64,000 nucleotides of DNA, from assembly GCA_038317345.1 (NCBI GenBank), contig JBBQBH010000005.1, forward strand, positions 1-64,000, in the 5' to 3' direction. Made by a program: the position numbers and the translations under genes. The DNA comes from Mayfieldus sp038317345 (lineage in GTDB: Bacteria > Actinomycetota > Thermoleophilia > Solirubrobacterales > 70-9). The stretch's first letter is position 1, and every line of letters begins with the position of its first letter. The notes under the pieces were generated by a model that did not search any database, was not told the DNA's origin, and was given only the letters and a program-made list of their open reading frames with translations. Positions 22,771-30,553 of this stretch are shown piece by piece.

Positions 22771-24800
22771 CCCAAAACCCGAGCGACGAGCGACGAGCGA
22801 CGAGCGACGAACTCTTGGCCGAAATCAACGGCCCGGAGGACCTCAAGGGCTTGGACGACGACCAACTCCAGGACCTCGCCCAAGAGATCCGCGGCTACAT
22901 CATCGACGTGATCGGCGAGATCGGCGGACATTTCGGCGCCAACCTCGGAGCCTGCGAGCTGGCCGTCGCCCTTCACAGCCTGCTCGACTCGCCGCGCGAC
23001 AAGATCCTCTGGGACGTCGGCCACCAGGCCTACCCCCACAAGGTGCTGACCGGGCGGCGCGACCAGCTTTCGACCATCCGCCAGTACGAGGGCCTGGCTC
23101 CGTTCTGCTCGGTCTTCGAGTCCGAGCACGACATCATGGGCGCCGGCCATGCCTCGACCTCGATCGGCTACGCGGTCGGCCTCAAGGAAGCGATGCGTAA
23201 GGGGATCGGCGAGGACGGCAAGGTGGTCGCCGTGATCGGCGACGGGGCGCTGACCGGCGGGGTCGCCTACGAGGCCCTGCACAACGCCGGCGGGCTCGAG
23301 ACGCCGATCGTGATCGTGCTCAACGACAACGGCATGTCGATCTCGCCCAACGTCGGCGCACTGTCGCGGCTTTTCCAGGGGGTGCGTCTCAATCCGGGTC
23401 TGTACCACGCGCGCGAGGGGGTCGAGGACCGGCTCACGAAGCTGCCGCTGGGGCTGGGGCGGCGGATCGAACGACTTGGGCCGGAAGTGAAGGCGGCGAT
23501 CAAGTCCTATCTTGCCCCGGGCATGTTGTTCGAGGAGCTCGACCTCGCCTACATGGGGGTGATCGACGGCCACGACGTCGGCGCCCTGCGCAGTGCAATC
23601 GGCGAGGCGCTGCAGGCCGACCGGCCCGTCGTCGTCCACATCCACACCGTGAAGGGCAAGGGTTTTGCGGCGGCCGAGGAGGGTGGCCTCGAGGGGATGG
23701 AGAAGTGGCACGCGGCCAAGCCGGGCTCGATCATCGACCGCGAGCCCGCCGACGCGAAGCCGAAGCCGGTCGCGGTCAAGGAGTCCAACGCGCCGGAGTC
23801 GATCGCCCCGGAGAAGCTCGAGGAGCCCAGGCCGCCCGCGCCACCCCAATACACGGCCGTGTTCGCGGACGCGATGGTCGCCGAGGCACAGCGCGACAAG
23901 CGGGTGATCGGGATCACCGCCGCGATGGCGGGGGGGACCGGGCTCGACAAGCTCGGAAAGGAAATCCCCGAGCAGTACTACGACGTCGGCATCGCCGAGC
24001 AGAATGCTGTGCTGTTCGCCGCCGGCCTGGCGCTTCAGGGTGCGAAGCCGGTCTGCGCGATCTACTCGACCTTCCTCCAGCGCGCCTTCGACCAGCTCGT
24101 CCACGACGTCTGCCTGCAGGAGCTGAACGTCGTCTTCGCCATGGACCGGGCGGGACTGGTCGGCGACGACGGGCCGACCCACCACGGCGCCTTCGACATC
24201 TCCTACTTCCGCCCGCTGCCCAACATCACCCTGATGGCGCCGCGCGACGAGGCGATGCTGGTGCACATGCTTCGCACCGCGCTGGTCCACGATGGACCGA
24301 TCGCGCTGCGCTATCCGCGTGGCGCCGCCGAGGGCGTGGCGCTGCCAAAGCGACCGCAGGAGATCCCGATCGGCAGCGGCGAGCTGCTCGCCGAGGGCGA
24401 GCGGGTGGCACTGCTCGGCTATGGCTACGGAGTCCAGGTCGCGCTCGGCGCCGCGAAGCTGCTCGGTGAGCACGACCTCACCGTCACCGTCGCCGACGGA
24501 CGCTTCGCCAAGCCGCTCGACACCGAGCTGGTGCGCCGTCTCGCTCGCGAGCATGAGCTCGTGGTGACGATCGAGGAGAACCTCTTGGCGGGCGGCTTCG
24601 GCTCGGCGGTGCTCGAGCACCTCGAGGACGCCTTTACCGATCCCGGCTCACGCGCCCGGGTGATGCGAATCGGGCTGCCCGATCGCTACGTCACCCACGG
24701 CAAGCCGGCGCTGCTGCGCGAAGAGGTCGGTTTCACCGGCGAGTCGGTGGCCGAACGAGTGCTCGCTGCGCTTCGCTCGCCCGAGCGGGTTCTCAGCTAG
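22767..24800 (+). CDS. dxs: 1-deoxy-D-xylulose-5-phosphate synthase
   Basis: The 677-residue thiamine-diphosphate enzyme makes DXP from pyruvate and glyceraldehyde 3-phosphate, first step of the MEP pathway. Seen are WDVGHQAYPHKVLTGRRD, the ThDP site GDGALTGGVAYEALHNAG with DNGMSISPNVG, YMGVIDGHDV, the pyrimidine-domain DVGIAEQNAVLFAAGLA with catalytic Glu, and DRAGLVGDDGPTHHGAFD. A Lys/Pro/Glu-rich linker near residues 325-365 separates the domains. The ATG overlaps the prenyl synthase stop. Codons 5-14 lie in a 7-bp tandem repeat; TTG 22815, just before the conserved region, could serve as a backup start. Confidence 0.96.
   Translation: MTQNPSDERRATSDELLAEINGPEDLKGLDDDQLQDLAQEIRGYIIDVIGEIGGHFGANLGACELAVALHSLLDSPRDKILWDVGHQAYPHKVLTGRRDQLSTIRQYEGLAPFCSVFESEHDIMGAGHASTSIGYAVGLKEAMRKGIGEDGKVVAVIGDGALTGGVAYEALHNAGGLETPIVIVLNDNGMSISPNVGALSRLFQGVRLNPGLYHAREGVEDRLTKLPLGLGRRIERLGPEVKAAIKSYLAPGMLFEELDLAYMGVIDGHDVGALRSAIGEALQADRPVVVHIHTVKGKGFAAAEEGGLEGMEKWHAAKPGSIIDREPADAKPKPVAVKESNAPESIAPEKLEEPRPPAPPQYTAVFADAMVAEAQRDKRVIGITAAMAGGTGLDKLGKEIPEQYYDVGIAEQNAVLFAAGLALQGAKPVCAIYSTFLQRAFDQLVHDVCLQELNVVFAMDRAGLVGDDGPTHHGAFDISYFRPLPNITLMAPRDEAMLVHMLRTALVHDGPIALRYPRGAAEGVALPKRPQEIPIGSGELLAEGERVALLGYGYGVQVALGAAKLLGEHDLTVTVADGRFAKPLDTELVRRLAREHELVVTIEENLLAGGFGSAVLEHLEDAFTDPGSRARVMRIGLPDRYVTHGKPALLREEVGFTGESVAERVLAALRSPERVLS
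22781..22808 (+). repeat. Four tandem copies of a 7-bp unit inside the dxs 5' end
   Basis: GAGCGAC is repeated four times without mismatch and followed by GA. Seven is not a multiple of three, so a change in copy number would shift the dxs frame before the conserved region. Confidence 0.9.
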
Positions 24801-25549
24801 CTCGACGTATTCAAGATCGGGCGGCGAGCGCGGAGCAGCGGCGGCAGGCGCCGCGCCCAGCCCAAAGCCGCCAGCAGCCGCGGCGCCAGCGCGATCGCGG
24901 CGATGTCGAAGAGCACGTAGATGCTGGCGATCCCGCTGGGCGGGTTGCCCGTTCCAACGGGGGTGCCGGGGATCGTTTCGGCCCAATGCCAGGCGCCGAT
25001 CGAGGTCCCGTAGAGCTCCAGGAAGGCGACGATGATGAAGACGCCCGCGTAGAGGGTCGGCGCGCGCCCGCGTATGAGCATGTAGACGAGCGCGACACCG
25101 GCGAGAGCCCCCAGAAGGTCGGTGCGCTCGAGCAGCGCCAGCCCGACGGCCGCCCAAACGACCACCGCCGCCGCGGTGGCCGCGACGAAGGCACGGGCAT
25201 GGCGCCTGACCGGGCCCGATTGGCTGATTCGCAGTCCCGCGAGGTAGACCAGTCCGTGGCCGGGGGGGACGAAGGCGGGCAGGTTTTCGAGGCGGTAGGT
25301 GTAGGCGCCGAGGACGATCGAGCCCAGGACCTCGGCCCCGGTCGCGACCAGAACCACCAGTGCGACCCGGGCCCGCTCCTCGTGGCTCAGAGGCAGCCAC
25401 GCGGCGAGGAGAACCGCCCAGGTCGCGGTGCCGATCGCCAGCTGTCCGTAAGCGCTCGAGCCGTGGTCGAGCCCCAGGAACGCGACGATCACCAGCAGCA
25501 CGGTGGCCGCGAACGCAAGGGGGTGCTTGGTGAGCTTCCTGGCCACCAA
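24797..25549 (-). CDS. Multi-spanning membrane protein, unknown function
   Basis: The 250-residue protein has seven or eight hydrophobic segments. Conserved-looking polar spots are LGAYTYRLENLPAFVPPGHGLVYLAG and YGTSIGAWHWAE, followed by GTGNPPSGIASIYVLFD. These clustered His, Trp, Asn and Pro residues suggest a membrane-embedded active or binding site, but I do not recognise the family. The TTG at 25549 starts the frame, and a GTG one codon later is possible. It converges with dxs, overlapping its stop by 4 bases. Confidence 0.7.
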   Translation of the reverse strand: MVARKLTKHPLAFAATVLLVIVAFLGLDHGSSAYGQLAIGTATWAVLLAAWLPLSHEERARVALVVLVATGAEVLGSIVLGAYTYRLENLPAFVPPGHGLVYLAGLRISQSGPVRRHARAFVAATAAAVVVWAAVGLALLERTDLLGALAGVALVYMLIRGRAPTLYAGVFIIVAFLELYGTSIGAWHWAETIPGTPVGTGNPPSGIASIYVLFDIAAIALAPRLLAALGWARRLPPLLRARRPILNTSS

Positions 25550-25591
25550 CCTGCTATTCGCAGGAGGATCGCGATCGGATCATCTGGCCGG

Positions 25592-26424
25592 TCAGTCTTG
25601 GGCGATCAACTTGATCGTCTGAACGGTCGTCTTGTCTCCGAACTGACCCTTCTCGACGGAGGTGACGAATGCGGTGGTTTGGCCGTGCTGACGAAGCCTG
25701 CGTCGATCGCGGTGGGAGAGTCGGGCGGTGACGTCGTCCTTCTTGCCCTGCTCGATGCTGTAGGTCTTCGGCGCCCCTTCGCTTTTCTCGGAGTGCCCAA
25801 TTCTCAGCTTTCCGGCGCATGGGGCCGTCAGCGACGCGGGACAGCGGAGCCGCACGGCCGCCCGGCCATCTGTTCCGACATTCACCGAATGTCGCGAGAT
25901 GACGACGTTTGGGCCCTCGTTGACGGCGCCTACCGTGATGTACTCGCAACCCAACCTTCCGGAACCAAACGCGAACACGTCGATGGCGTCGAGGAGGTCG
26001 ATATCGAGCAGTCCGTTCCCGATCCACATTCGAGACGGTTGTCCAATCCCCCGTCGCGGGCCAGGAGTTGGTCGTTGCCGGACCCTCCAAAGAAGTCGCC
26101 GCCGCCGCCTACTGCGGGTCCTCCGATGAGGACGTCGTTGCCGGAATCTCCCTGGAGGGTGTCGATGCCATCGCCTCCGTCGAGCCTGTCGTTACCGCCC
26201 CCGCCGAGCAGGGTGTCGTCGCCGGCTAGCCCGTTCAGGGTGTCCGCTCCCGATGTGCCGCACATCCTGTCGTTGCCAGGTCCCCCGCCCGGCGTGCCCA
26301 GCGTCGTGCATACGGCGTGCGCGGGGGAGGCAGTTATCAGTGCGATCGCAAGGCCGGCAGCGACGGCTGCGATCGTGATCGTGGCGTGGGCCTGGGTCGA
26401 GCTAACTTGACGCTTGCTCATCAC
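25592..26424 (-). pseudogene. Secreted RTX-repeat calcium-binding protein, frameshifted
   Basis: Two overlapping frames together make one protein of about 277 residues. The first (from 26424) has a signal peptide ending SPAHA, a short Cys pair and hemolysin-type calcium-binding nonapeptides (GGxGxDxL: CGTSGADTLNGLAGDDTLLGG and following), then NRLECGSGTD. The expected continuation LLDAIDVFAFGSGRLGCE lies in another frame and runs to 25592 as a beta-rich domain. A one-base slip near 26004 joins them. This could be an inactivating deletion, a sequence error or, less likely, programmed frameshifting (no slippery heptamer seen). An SD-like GGAGGTA precedes the start. Confidence 0.7.
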
Positions 26425-26584
26425 GGGGTACCTCCAGGGGGACGAGACGGGGACGAGACGGCGTCCCTAACTATCTGCGGCATTGACCCCTGAGTCAAGT
26501 CATTGCGGGGAAAACCCAAGTACTGCCATCGCGGAGTTTGGATTTTGGGTGCGCCGGAGGCGCCGTTCGCTCTAGTTACACAAA

Positions 26585-26617
26585 AGAGACGCCCCGCCTT
26601 ATGGCGGGGCGCTCTCT
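26585..26617 (-). terminator. Intrinsic terminator of the SDR gene
   Basis: A perfect 8-bp stem GCCCCGCC/GGCGGGGC with loop TTAT (26591-26610) is flanked by AGAGAC/CTCTCT. On the reverse strand it is followed by GTCTCTTTTGT, 10-40 bases after the SDR stop. The same stem core recurs at 30259 and 42784. Confidence 0.8.
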
Positions 26618-26626
26618 CACGGGCGC

Positions 26627-27337
26627 TCAGCCCCAGGACGCCTCAGTCATCGGACGGAAGCTGGTGGTCAGGATCCGCATCCGCCTGGGGCGCGTGACCG
26701 TGAACATCACGACGTCTGCGACCTCGTCCGCGGTCAGCATGCCCTCGAGCTCGGGGTCACCCTCTTCACGCCCCGCCCCGATTGCGAATTCTGTCTTCAC
26801 GCCGCCCGGACAGATGCAGGTGGCTCGCACGCCCCGCTCGCGCAGCTCGTGGTCGAGGGAGCGCGTGAAGCCCAGCTGGCCGAACTTCGATGCGTTGTAG
26901 ACCGACTCGCCGGGGAAGGCGCGGAGGCCGGCAACGCTTGCGAGGGAGACGAAGTCCCCCTCGCCCGACGCGATCAGATGGGGCAGCGTCGCGGCCGCCG
27001 TGTAGATAGTGCCCTTGAGGTTCACGTCGATCATCGTCTCGATCTGTTCCGGATCGAGCTCGAGGAACGGCCCGTAAGCCCCTACGCCCGCGTTCGCGAT
27101 GACGATGTCGAGGCGGCCAAAGCGTTCGACGACAGTTTCGACGGCGGCGCCGACCGCGATGCGATCGCGGACGTCGCAGTTCAAGCCGAGCGCACGCTCG
27201 AGCCCGAGGTCGTCGCCTCGCCGTGAGATCAGTCCGACCGACGCGCCGGCCTCATGCAGCTTTCTAGCCACCGCAGCGCCGATGCCACCGCTGGCCCCTG
27301 TGACGAGTCCTACCTTGCCTTCCAGTTCCATCGCCAT
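26627..27337 (-). CDS. Short-chain dehydrogenase/reductase
   Basis: The 236-residue classical SDR has the cofactor motif TGASGGIG near residues 13-20, NNAG-equivalent IANAGVG, catalytic Ser in VSLASVAGLRA and YNASK, and PGGVKTEF after it. SISRR after the second strand suggests NADP preference, but the substrate is unknown. ATG 27337 or ATG 27331 (MELEGK) are both reasonable starts. It is divergent from the ferritin-like gene with a 141-base spacer and ends at a strong terminator. Confidence 0.9.
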   Translation of the reverse strand: MAMELEGKVGLVTGASGGIGAAVARKLHEAGASVGLISRRGDDLGLERALGLNCDVRDRIAVGAAVETVVERFGRLDIVIANAGVGAYGPFLELDPEQIETMIDVNLKGTIYTAAATLPHLIASGEGDFVSLASVAGLRAFPGESVYNASKFGQLGFTRSLDHELRERGVRATCICPGGVKTEFAIGAGREEGDPELEGMLTADEVADVVMFTVTRPRRMRILTTSFRPMTEASWG

Positions 27338-27478
27338 CTCCTCCGTTCGACTGGTCAGTGCCCGAGCTTATGCCGCTTACTGAGGGGTAGGTTTTCCGCA
27401 TCCAGACGCGCCGCGCGACGAGGCGGTCCCGTGCCGCCCTGGACGCGAGAATCCGAGGCAAACCGAGAAGGAGGAGAA

Positions 27479-27796
27479 ATGGGTTTCAATCAATACCACG
27501 AGCCGGCCGGTGAGCTGAGCGCCGAGACGCGGACGTTCGCCCGCATGATCGTTTCGATGACCGAAGAGGCGGAGGCGATCGGTTGGTACGAACAACGCTT
27601 GTCGCTCGAGCCAGACGCGGAGGCCAGGGCGATCATGGCGAACGCCCAGGGCGAGGAGTTCAAGCACTTCGGGATGGACCTCGAGTTCCTGCTGCGACGC
27701 ACGCCGAAGTGGCGAATCGCCCTGCAGACGATTCTCTTCACCGACGGTGACATCGTCGAAAGCGGCGAGGAGGCAGAAGATGCCGAGAATTCCTAG
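27479..27796 (+). CDS. Encapsulated-ferritin (EncFtn) homologue without encapsulin partner
   Basis: The 105-residue helical protein matches the EncFtn family, half-ferritins that form ferroxidase dimers. EEAEAIGWYEQR (Glu29, Glu30, Trp36, Tyr37) and GEEFKHFGMDLEFLLRR (Glu59, Glu60, His63) line up with the iron-binding residues of Rhodospirillum rubrum EncFtn, and LFTDGDI matches its C-terminal LFTEGPI. EncFtn normally carries a C-terminal encapsulation peptide and neighbours an encapsulin shell gene. Here the tail is ESGEEAEDAENS, lacking the LTVGSL-type signal, and no shell gene is nearby. SD AAGGAGGAG sits 5 bases before ATG 27479. Iron oxidation/storage is inferred. Confidence 0.88.
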   Translation: MGFNQYHEPAGELSAETRTFARMIVSMTEEAEAIGWYEQRLSLEPDAEARAIMANAQGEEFKHFGMDLEFLLRRTPKWRIALQTILFTDGDIVESGEEAEDAENS

Positions 27797-27844
27797 CTCG
27801 TCGGCGCCGGCTTGAAGCTCGTCCCCGAAGACACGTAGGACCGT

Positions 27845-28405
27845 GTGCGCAAGCTGATCTACTCGATCGGGGTGTCCCTTGACGGCTTCATCGCCGGGCC
27901 CGACGGCGAGATCGACTGGTCGGCGCCGGACGAGGAGTTGCATCGGTTCCACAACCAGCAGGCCCGCGAGGTCGGCGTGGATCTCTACGGACGGCGGCTG
28001 TACGAGGCGATGATCCTCTGGGAGACGGCCGACGAGAAACCGTCGACCCCGGAGGTCGAGCTCGAGTTCGCCCGCGTCTGGAAGGACACTCCGAAGATCG
28101 TGTTCTCGAGGACCCTCGAGAGGGTCGAGATGAGCAATGCGAGGCTGGTCAGGGACGGCGCCGCCGCAGAGGTCGCCAATCTGAAGGAACAACCAGGCAA
28201 TGACCTGGCCGTCGGCGGCGCCGGCCTCGCCTCCACCTTTATCAAGCTGGGCCTGGTCGACGAGTACCGGCTCTTCATCAGTCCGGTCGTGCTGGGCGGA
28301 GGCACGCCTTACTTCCCGGCGCTTGACGAGAGGATCGAATTGGAGCTGGTCGAGACACGGACGTTTGGCTCTCGCGTCGTTTACGTTCGCTACCGGCGTG
28401 AGTAG
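27845..28405 (+). CDS. Dihydrofolate reductase / RibD C-terminal domain family protein
   Basis: The 186-residue protein begins RKLIYSIGVSLDGFIAGPDGEIDW, the hallmark of the actinobacterial YwjB/RibD-C group. It continues with DLYGRRLYEAMILWE, FSRTLERVEM and VGGAGLASTFIKLGLVDEYRLFISPVVLGGGTPYF, which forms the NADPH-binding fold. These proteins are reductases of unknown substrate and are not true folate enzymes by default. GTG start at 27845. Its stop lies within the first codons of the exoD-like gene, implying translational coupling. Confidence 0.88.
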   Translation: MRKLIYSIGVSLDGFIAGPDGEIDWSAPDEELHRFHNQQAREVGVDLYGRRLYEAMILWETADEKPSTPEVELEFARVWKDTPKIVFSRTLERVEMSNARLVRDGAAAEVANLKEQPGNDLAVGGAGLASTFIKLGLVDEYRLFISPVVLGGGTPYFPALDERIELELVETRTFGSRVVYVRYRRE

Positions 28406-29024
28406 ACGACAGCATGAGCCGCGTCCAGAGCCAGACAAAGTCAGCGAGCAGCTCCAACGCTGGCTGAGTAGCGAGGGTGACAACACCCTGGGCAGCCTCA
28501 TCGACGTCTTCGGGGAGAAGGGCTTCGCGATCTTCTTCGTGCTTCTGCTCGGCGTGCCAGCGCTCCCACTGCCGACTGGCGGCGTCACACACGTGTTCGA
28601 GATCATCGCCGTACTGCTCGCGGTTCAGCTGAAAGCCGGCCGCGAGCAGATCTGGCTGCCCCAGCGCTGGAGCAAGCTCGAGTTGGCGGGCCGCAATCAA
28701 CAGCGCTTCATCAATGGACTGATGAGGATGATCCGCCGGCTCGAGCGCTTCTCCCGCCCCCGCTGGCGGTTCCTGTTCGACCATCGTTTGAGCAACATTG
28801 TCTTTGGGCTGCTTGTGATCGGCGGCTCCGCTGGCGCCTTCTTCGCCGTCCCGTTTTCGGGACTCGACACCCTGCCGGCGCTGGGTGTCGTACTGCTGTC
28901 GCTCGGCGTGCTGGGCGAAGACGTCATCGTCGTGGTCGTCGGGCTCGGCGTCGGCATCGCCGGCGTCGTGCTCGAGATCGTGGTGGGTAGCGCGGCGGTC
29001 AACGAAATCGGGAAGATCGTCTAG
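28398..29024 (+). CDS. ExoD family exopolysaccharide-associated membrane protein
   Basis: The 208-residue protein matches the ExoD family: EQLQRWLSSEG and LGSLIDVFGEKGFAIFFVLLLGVPALPLPTGGVTHVFEIIAVLLAVQ, then a basic loop WLPQRW and RLERFSRPR, followed by four hydrophobic segments. ExoD affects exopolysaccharide production and alkali tolerance in rhizobia; its molecular role is unknown. GTG 28398 overlaps the end of the DHFR-like gene; the frame is open further upstream but lacks homology there. It ends just before a convergent truncated gene. Confidence 0.85.
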   Translation: MSRRQHEPRPEPDKVSEQLQRWLSSEGDNTLGSLIDVFGEKGFAIFFVLLLGVPALPLPTGGVTHVFEIIAVLLAVQLKAGREQIWLPQRWSKLELAGRNQQRFINGLMRMIRRLERFSRPRWRFLFDHRLSNIVFGLLVIGGSAGAFFAVPFSGLDTLPALGVVLLSLGVLGEDVIVVVVGLGVGIAGVVLEIVVGSAAVNEIGKIV

Positions 29025-29027
29025 CTC

Positions 29028-29733
29028 TCAGGCCGACTGCGCGGCGATCGCGGGTGCGCATGAGGCCAGCTCGCCGCGGCTGGGTATGTTGCGGCGAAGC
29101 GCGTTGAACGCGATCCCGCCGACGATCAGCGGAAGCCAGGAGAGGATCAAGCGGTAGGCGAGCACCGCTGCCGCCGTCGTGGCGGCGGGCGCCCCATAGA
29201 CGATCAAGGTGCCGATCAGACCGAGGTCGATGCCGCCGATGCCGCCGGGAATCGGCAGCAGGCCACCGAGTTGGCCGATCAGGTAGCCCATCAGCACGAC
29301 CGTGATGGCGGGGGAGGGGCCGAACGCGTGGTAGCTCGCCCAGAGCACGGCGTTGTCAAAGAACCAGTACCCCAACGTCCCGGCAAGCACGCGGACATCT
29401 CCCGAGCGCAATATCTGACGCGCCTCCCTGGCGCCGCTCGTCACCGCGAGCCGGGTCGCAGCGCTTGCGCGGCGGAAACGAGAGGCGCCCGGGGTGGCCT
29501 CGAGGCCGGGGCCGAGGCGTGGGATCGCCGCCGCCGCGGCGATCGAAAGCGCCGCCATCACCGCCGGGAATGCGGTCAGCCAGAGCGAACGGTGGGGCCC
29601 GACCCTGAGCGCCATGGGGGTTCCGAGCACGGCAACCGCGATGAAGTTCGCGCCACTTTTGATCAGAAAGAAGGCGACCGAGCGGCGCGCGATCCGCTCC
29701 CCGCCCATGCCGCCGCGGTGCAGGATCCAGGCG
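29028..29733 (-). pseudogene. N-terminally truncated UPF0104/lysylphosphatidylglycerol-synthase-type flippase
   Basis: About 235 residues correspond to the C-terminal two-thirds of the YbhN/UPF0104 membrane family (usual length 320-350). The family's conserved end is clear: YLIGQLGGLLPIPGGIGGIDLGLIG and YRLILSWLPLIVGG. Homology stops near 29733, exactly where an SDR fragment begins on the other strand; the first 25 residues of the open frame (from 29807) are only the antisense of that fragment. The gene lacks its N-terminal helices and its own start, so it is probably inactive. Confidence 0.65.
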
Positions 29734-30144
29734 CAGTCGAAGACCGCCAACGTCCTCTTCGCGGTCGAGGCGACGCGCCGCTGGGCGAAGGACGGCATCA
29801 CCGCCAACGCAGTTCATCCGGGCGGGATCCTCGCAACAAACCTCTCTCGGCACATGGACCCTGAGTACCTGGCGGAACTCCGCGCCTTAGCTACCGAAGC
29901 AGAGACATTTGGCGGGTCAAAAGCGGAGATACAAGACGATCGAGCAAGGAGCCGCGACGAGCGTCCTTGTCGCCACCTCACGCAGCTCGAAGGCATCGGC
30001 GGCCGCTGCTTCGAGGACTGCAACCAGGCGCGGGTCCTCGACCCCAACGCCCCGAACACCAGCACCTCCGGTGTCGCGGCCGACGCGCTGGATCCAGCCA
30101 ACGCCGAGCGGCTCTGGGACGTGTCGGAACACCTCGTCGGCTAA
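29734..30144 (+). pseudogene. C-terminal fragment of an SDR oxidoreductase, frameshifted
   Basis: The fragment begins QSKTANVLFAVEATRRW, the part directly after the catalytic Tyr of an SDR (expected YGQSK), then DGITANAVHPGGI. Near 29910 the homologous segment YKTIEQGAATSVLVATS lies in another frame, and EGIGGRCFEDCNQA with the typical end NTSTSGVAADALDPANAERLW returns to the first frame. Two compensating slips and the missing first half mark it as a relic. It abuts the truncated flippase head to head. Confidence 0.7.
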
Positions 30145-30553
30145 GTCGCCACCACGTCTAACTACGGCGAACCGTTGCGGCGATGGAGACGCGTCCCAGG
30201 TCTCCCGCCTTCGCGTGAAGCGGGAGCGCAGACCGCTCGGCAGAGCGGGTTACGCCAGAGAGACGCCCCGCCACTGGCGGGGCGCTCTGGGGTACTACAG
30301 GGAGGAGAGATGTGTATCCCCATGCGTGAATTTGGCGAAAATCGCTTGATCAAGCCAAATTGGGACCGCTACGGACCGCTATTGACCGCTCAGATCAGGT
30401 GCTGACTGGCGCACAACTGGCGCACCGATCTGTCCGGATGGAGGCTGAAATCGGGTCGCTAGCGCAGCTGCGGCGGCGGTAACCGGGAGATCGGCCAAAC
30501 CTCCTTCGCCGCCCGCGCTCGTTGCATCAGTCGGGCCCGGCATGCCCCGATGA
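30145..30553. other. Gene-free stretch with short direct repeats
   Basis: No convincing gene is seen in these 409 bases. They contain the hairpin repeat at 30259-30317. They also hold three GACCGCT units spaced exactly 10 bp apart (30364, 30374, 30384), and two ACTGGCGCAC units 11 bp apart (30405, 30416). The latter could be protein-binding sites or relics of a lost element. The segment separates the SDR relic from the end of the ABC operon. Confidence 0.5.
30259..30317 (-). repeat. Dispersed hairpin-plus-tail repeat, copy A
   Basis: An AGAGAC-flanked GCCCCGCC/GGCGGGGC hairpin is followed by a tail starting GCTCTGGGGTACTACAGGGA and ending near TGTATC. The whole stretch recurs almost unchanged at 42784-42846, with loop and two or so tail differences. 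On the reverse strand it lies downstream of the ABC operon, though the T-tract is poor here (GTCTCTCTGG). Confidence 0.75.

Noticed and set aside
25930..26029. Programmed ribosomal frameshift in the RTX gene
   Set aside because: No slippery heptamer or downstream structure is evident near 26004, so mutation or sequence error is simpler.
30311..30405. Small ORF beginning MCIPMREFGENRL and ending WDRYGPLLTAQIRC, preceded by a GGGAGGAG motif
   Set aside because: The ribosome-binding-like motif belongs to the dispersed repeat. In the other copy (42838) the reading diverges after a few codons. The integrase-like WDRYG ending is too short to support a relic.
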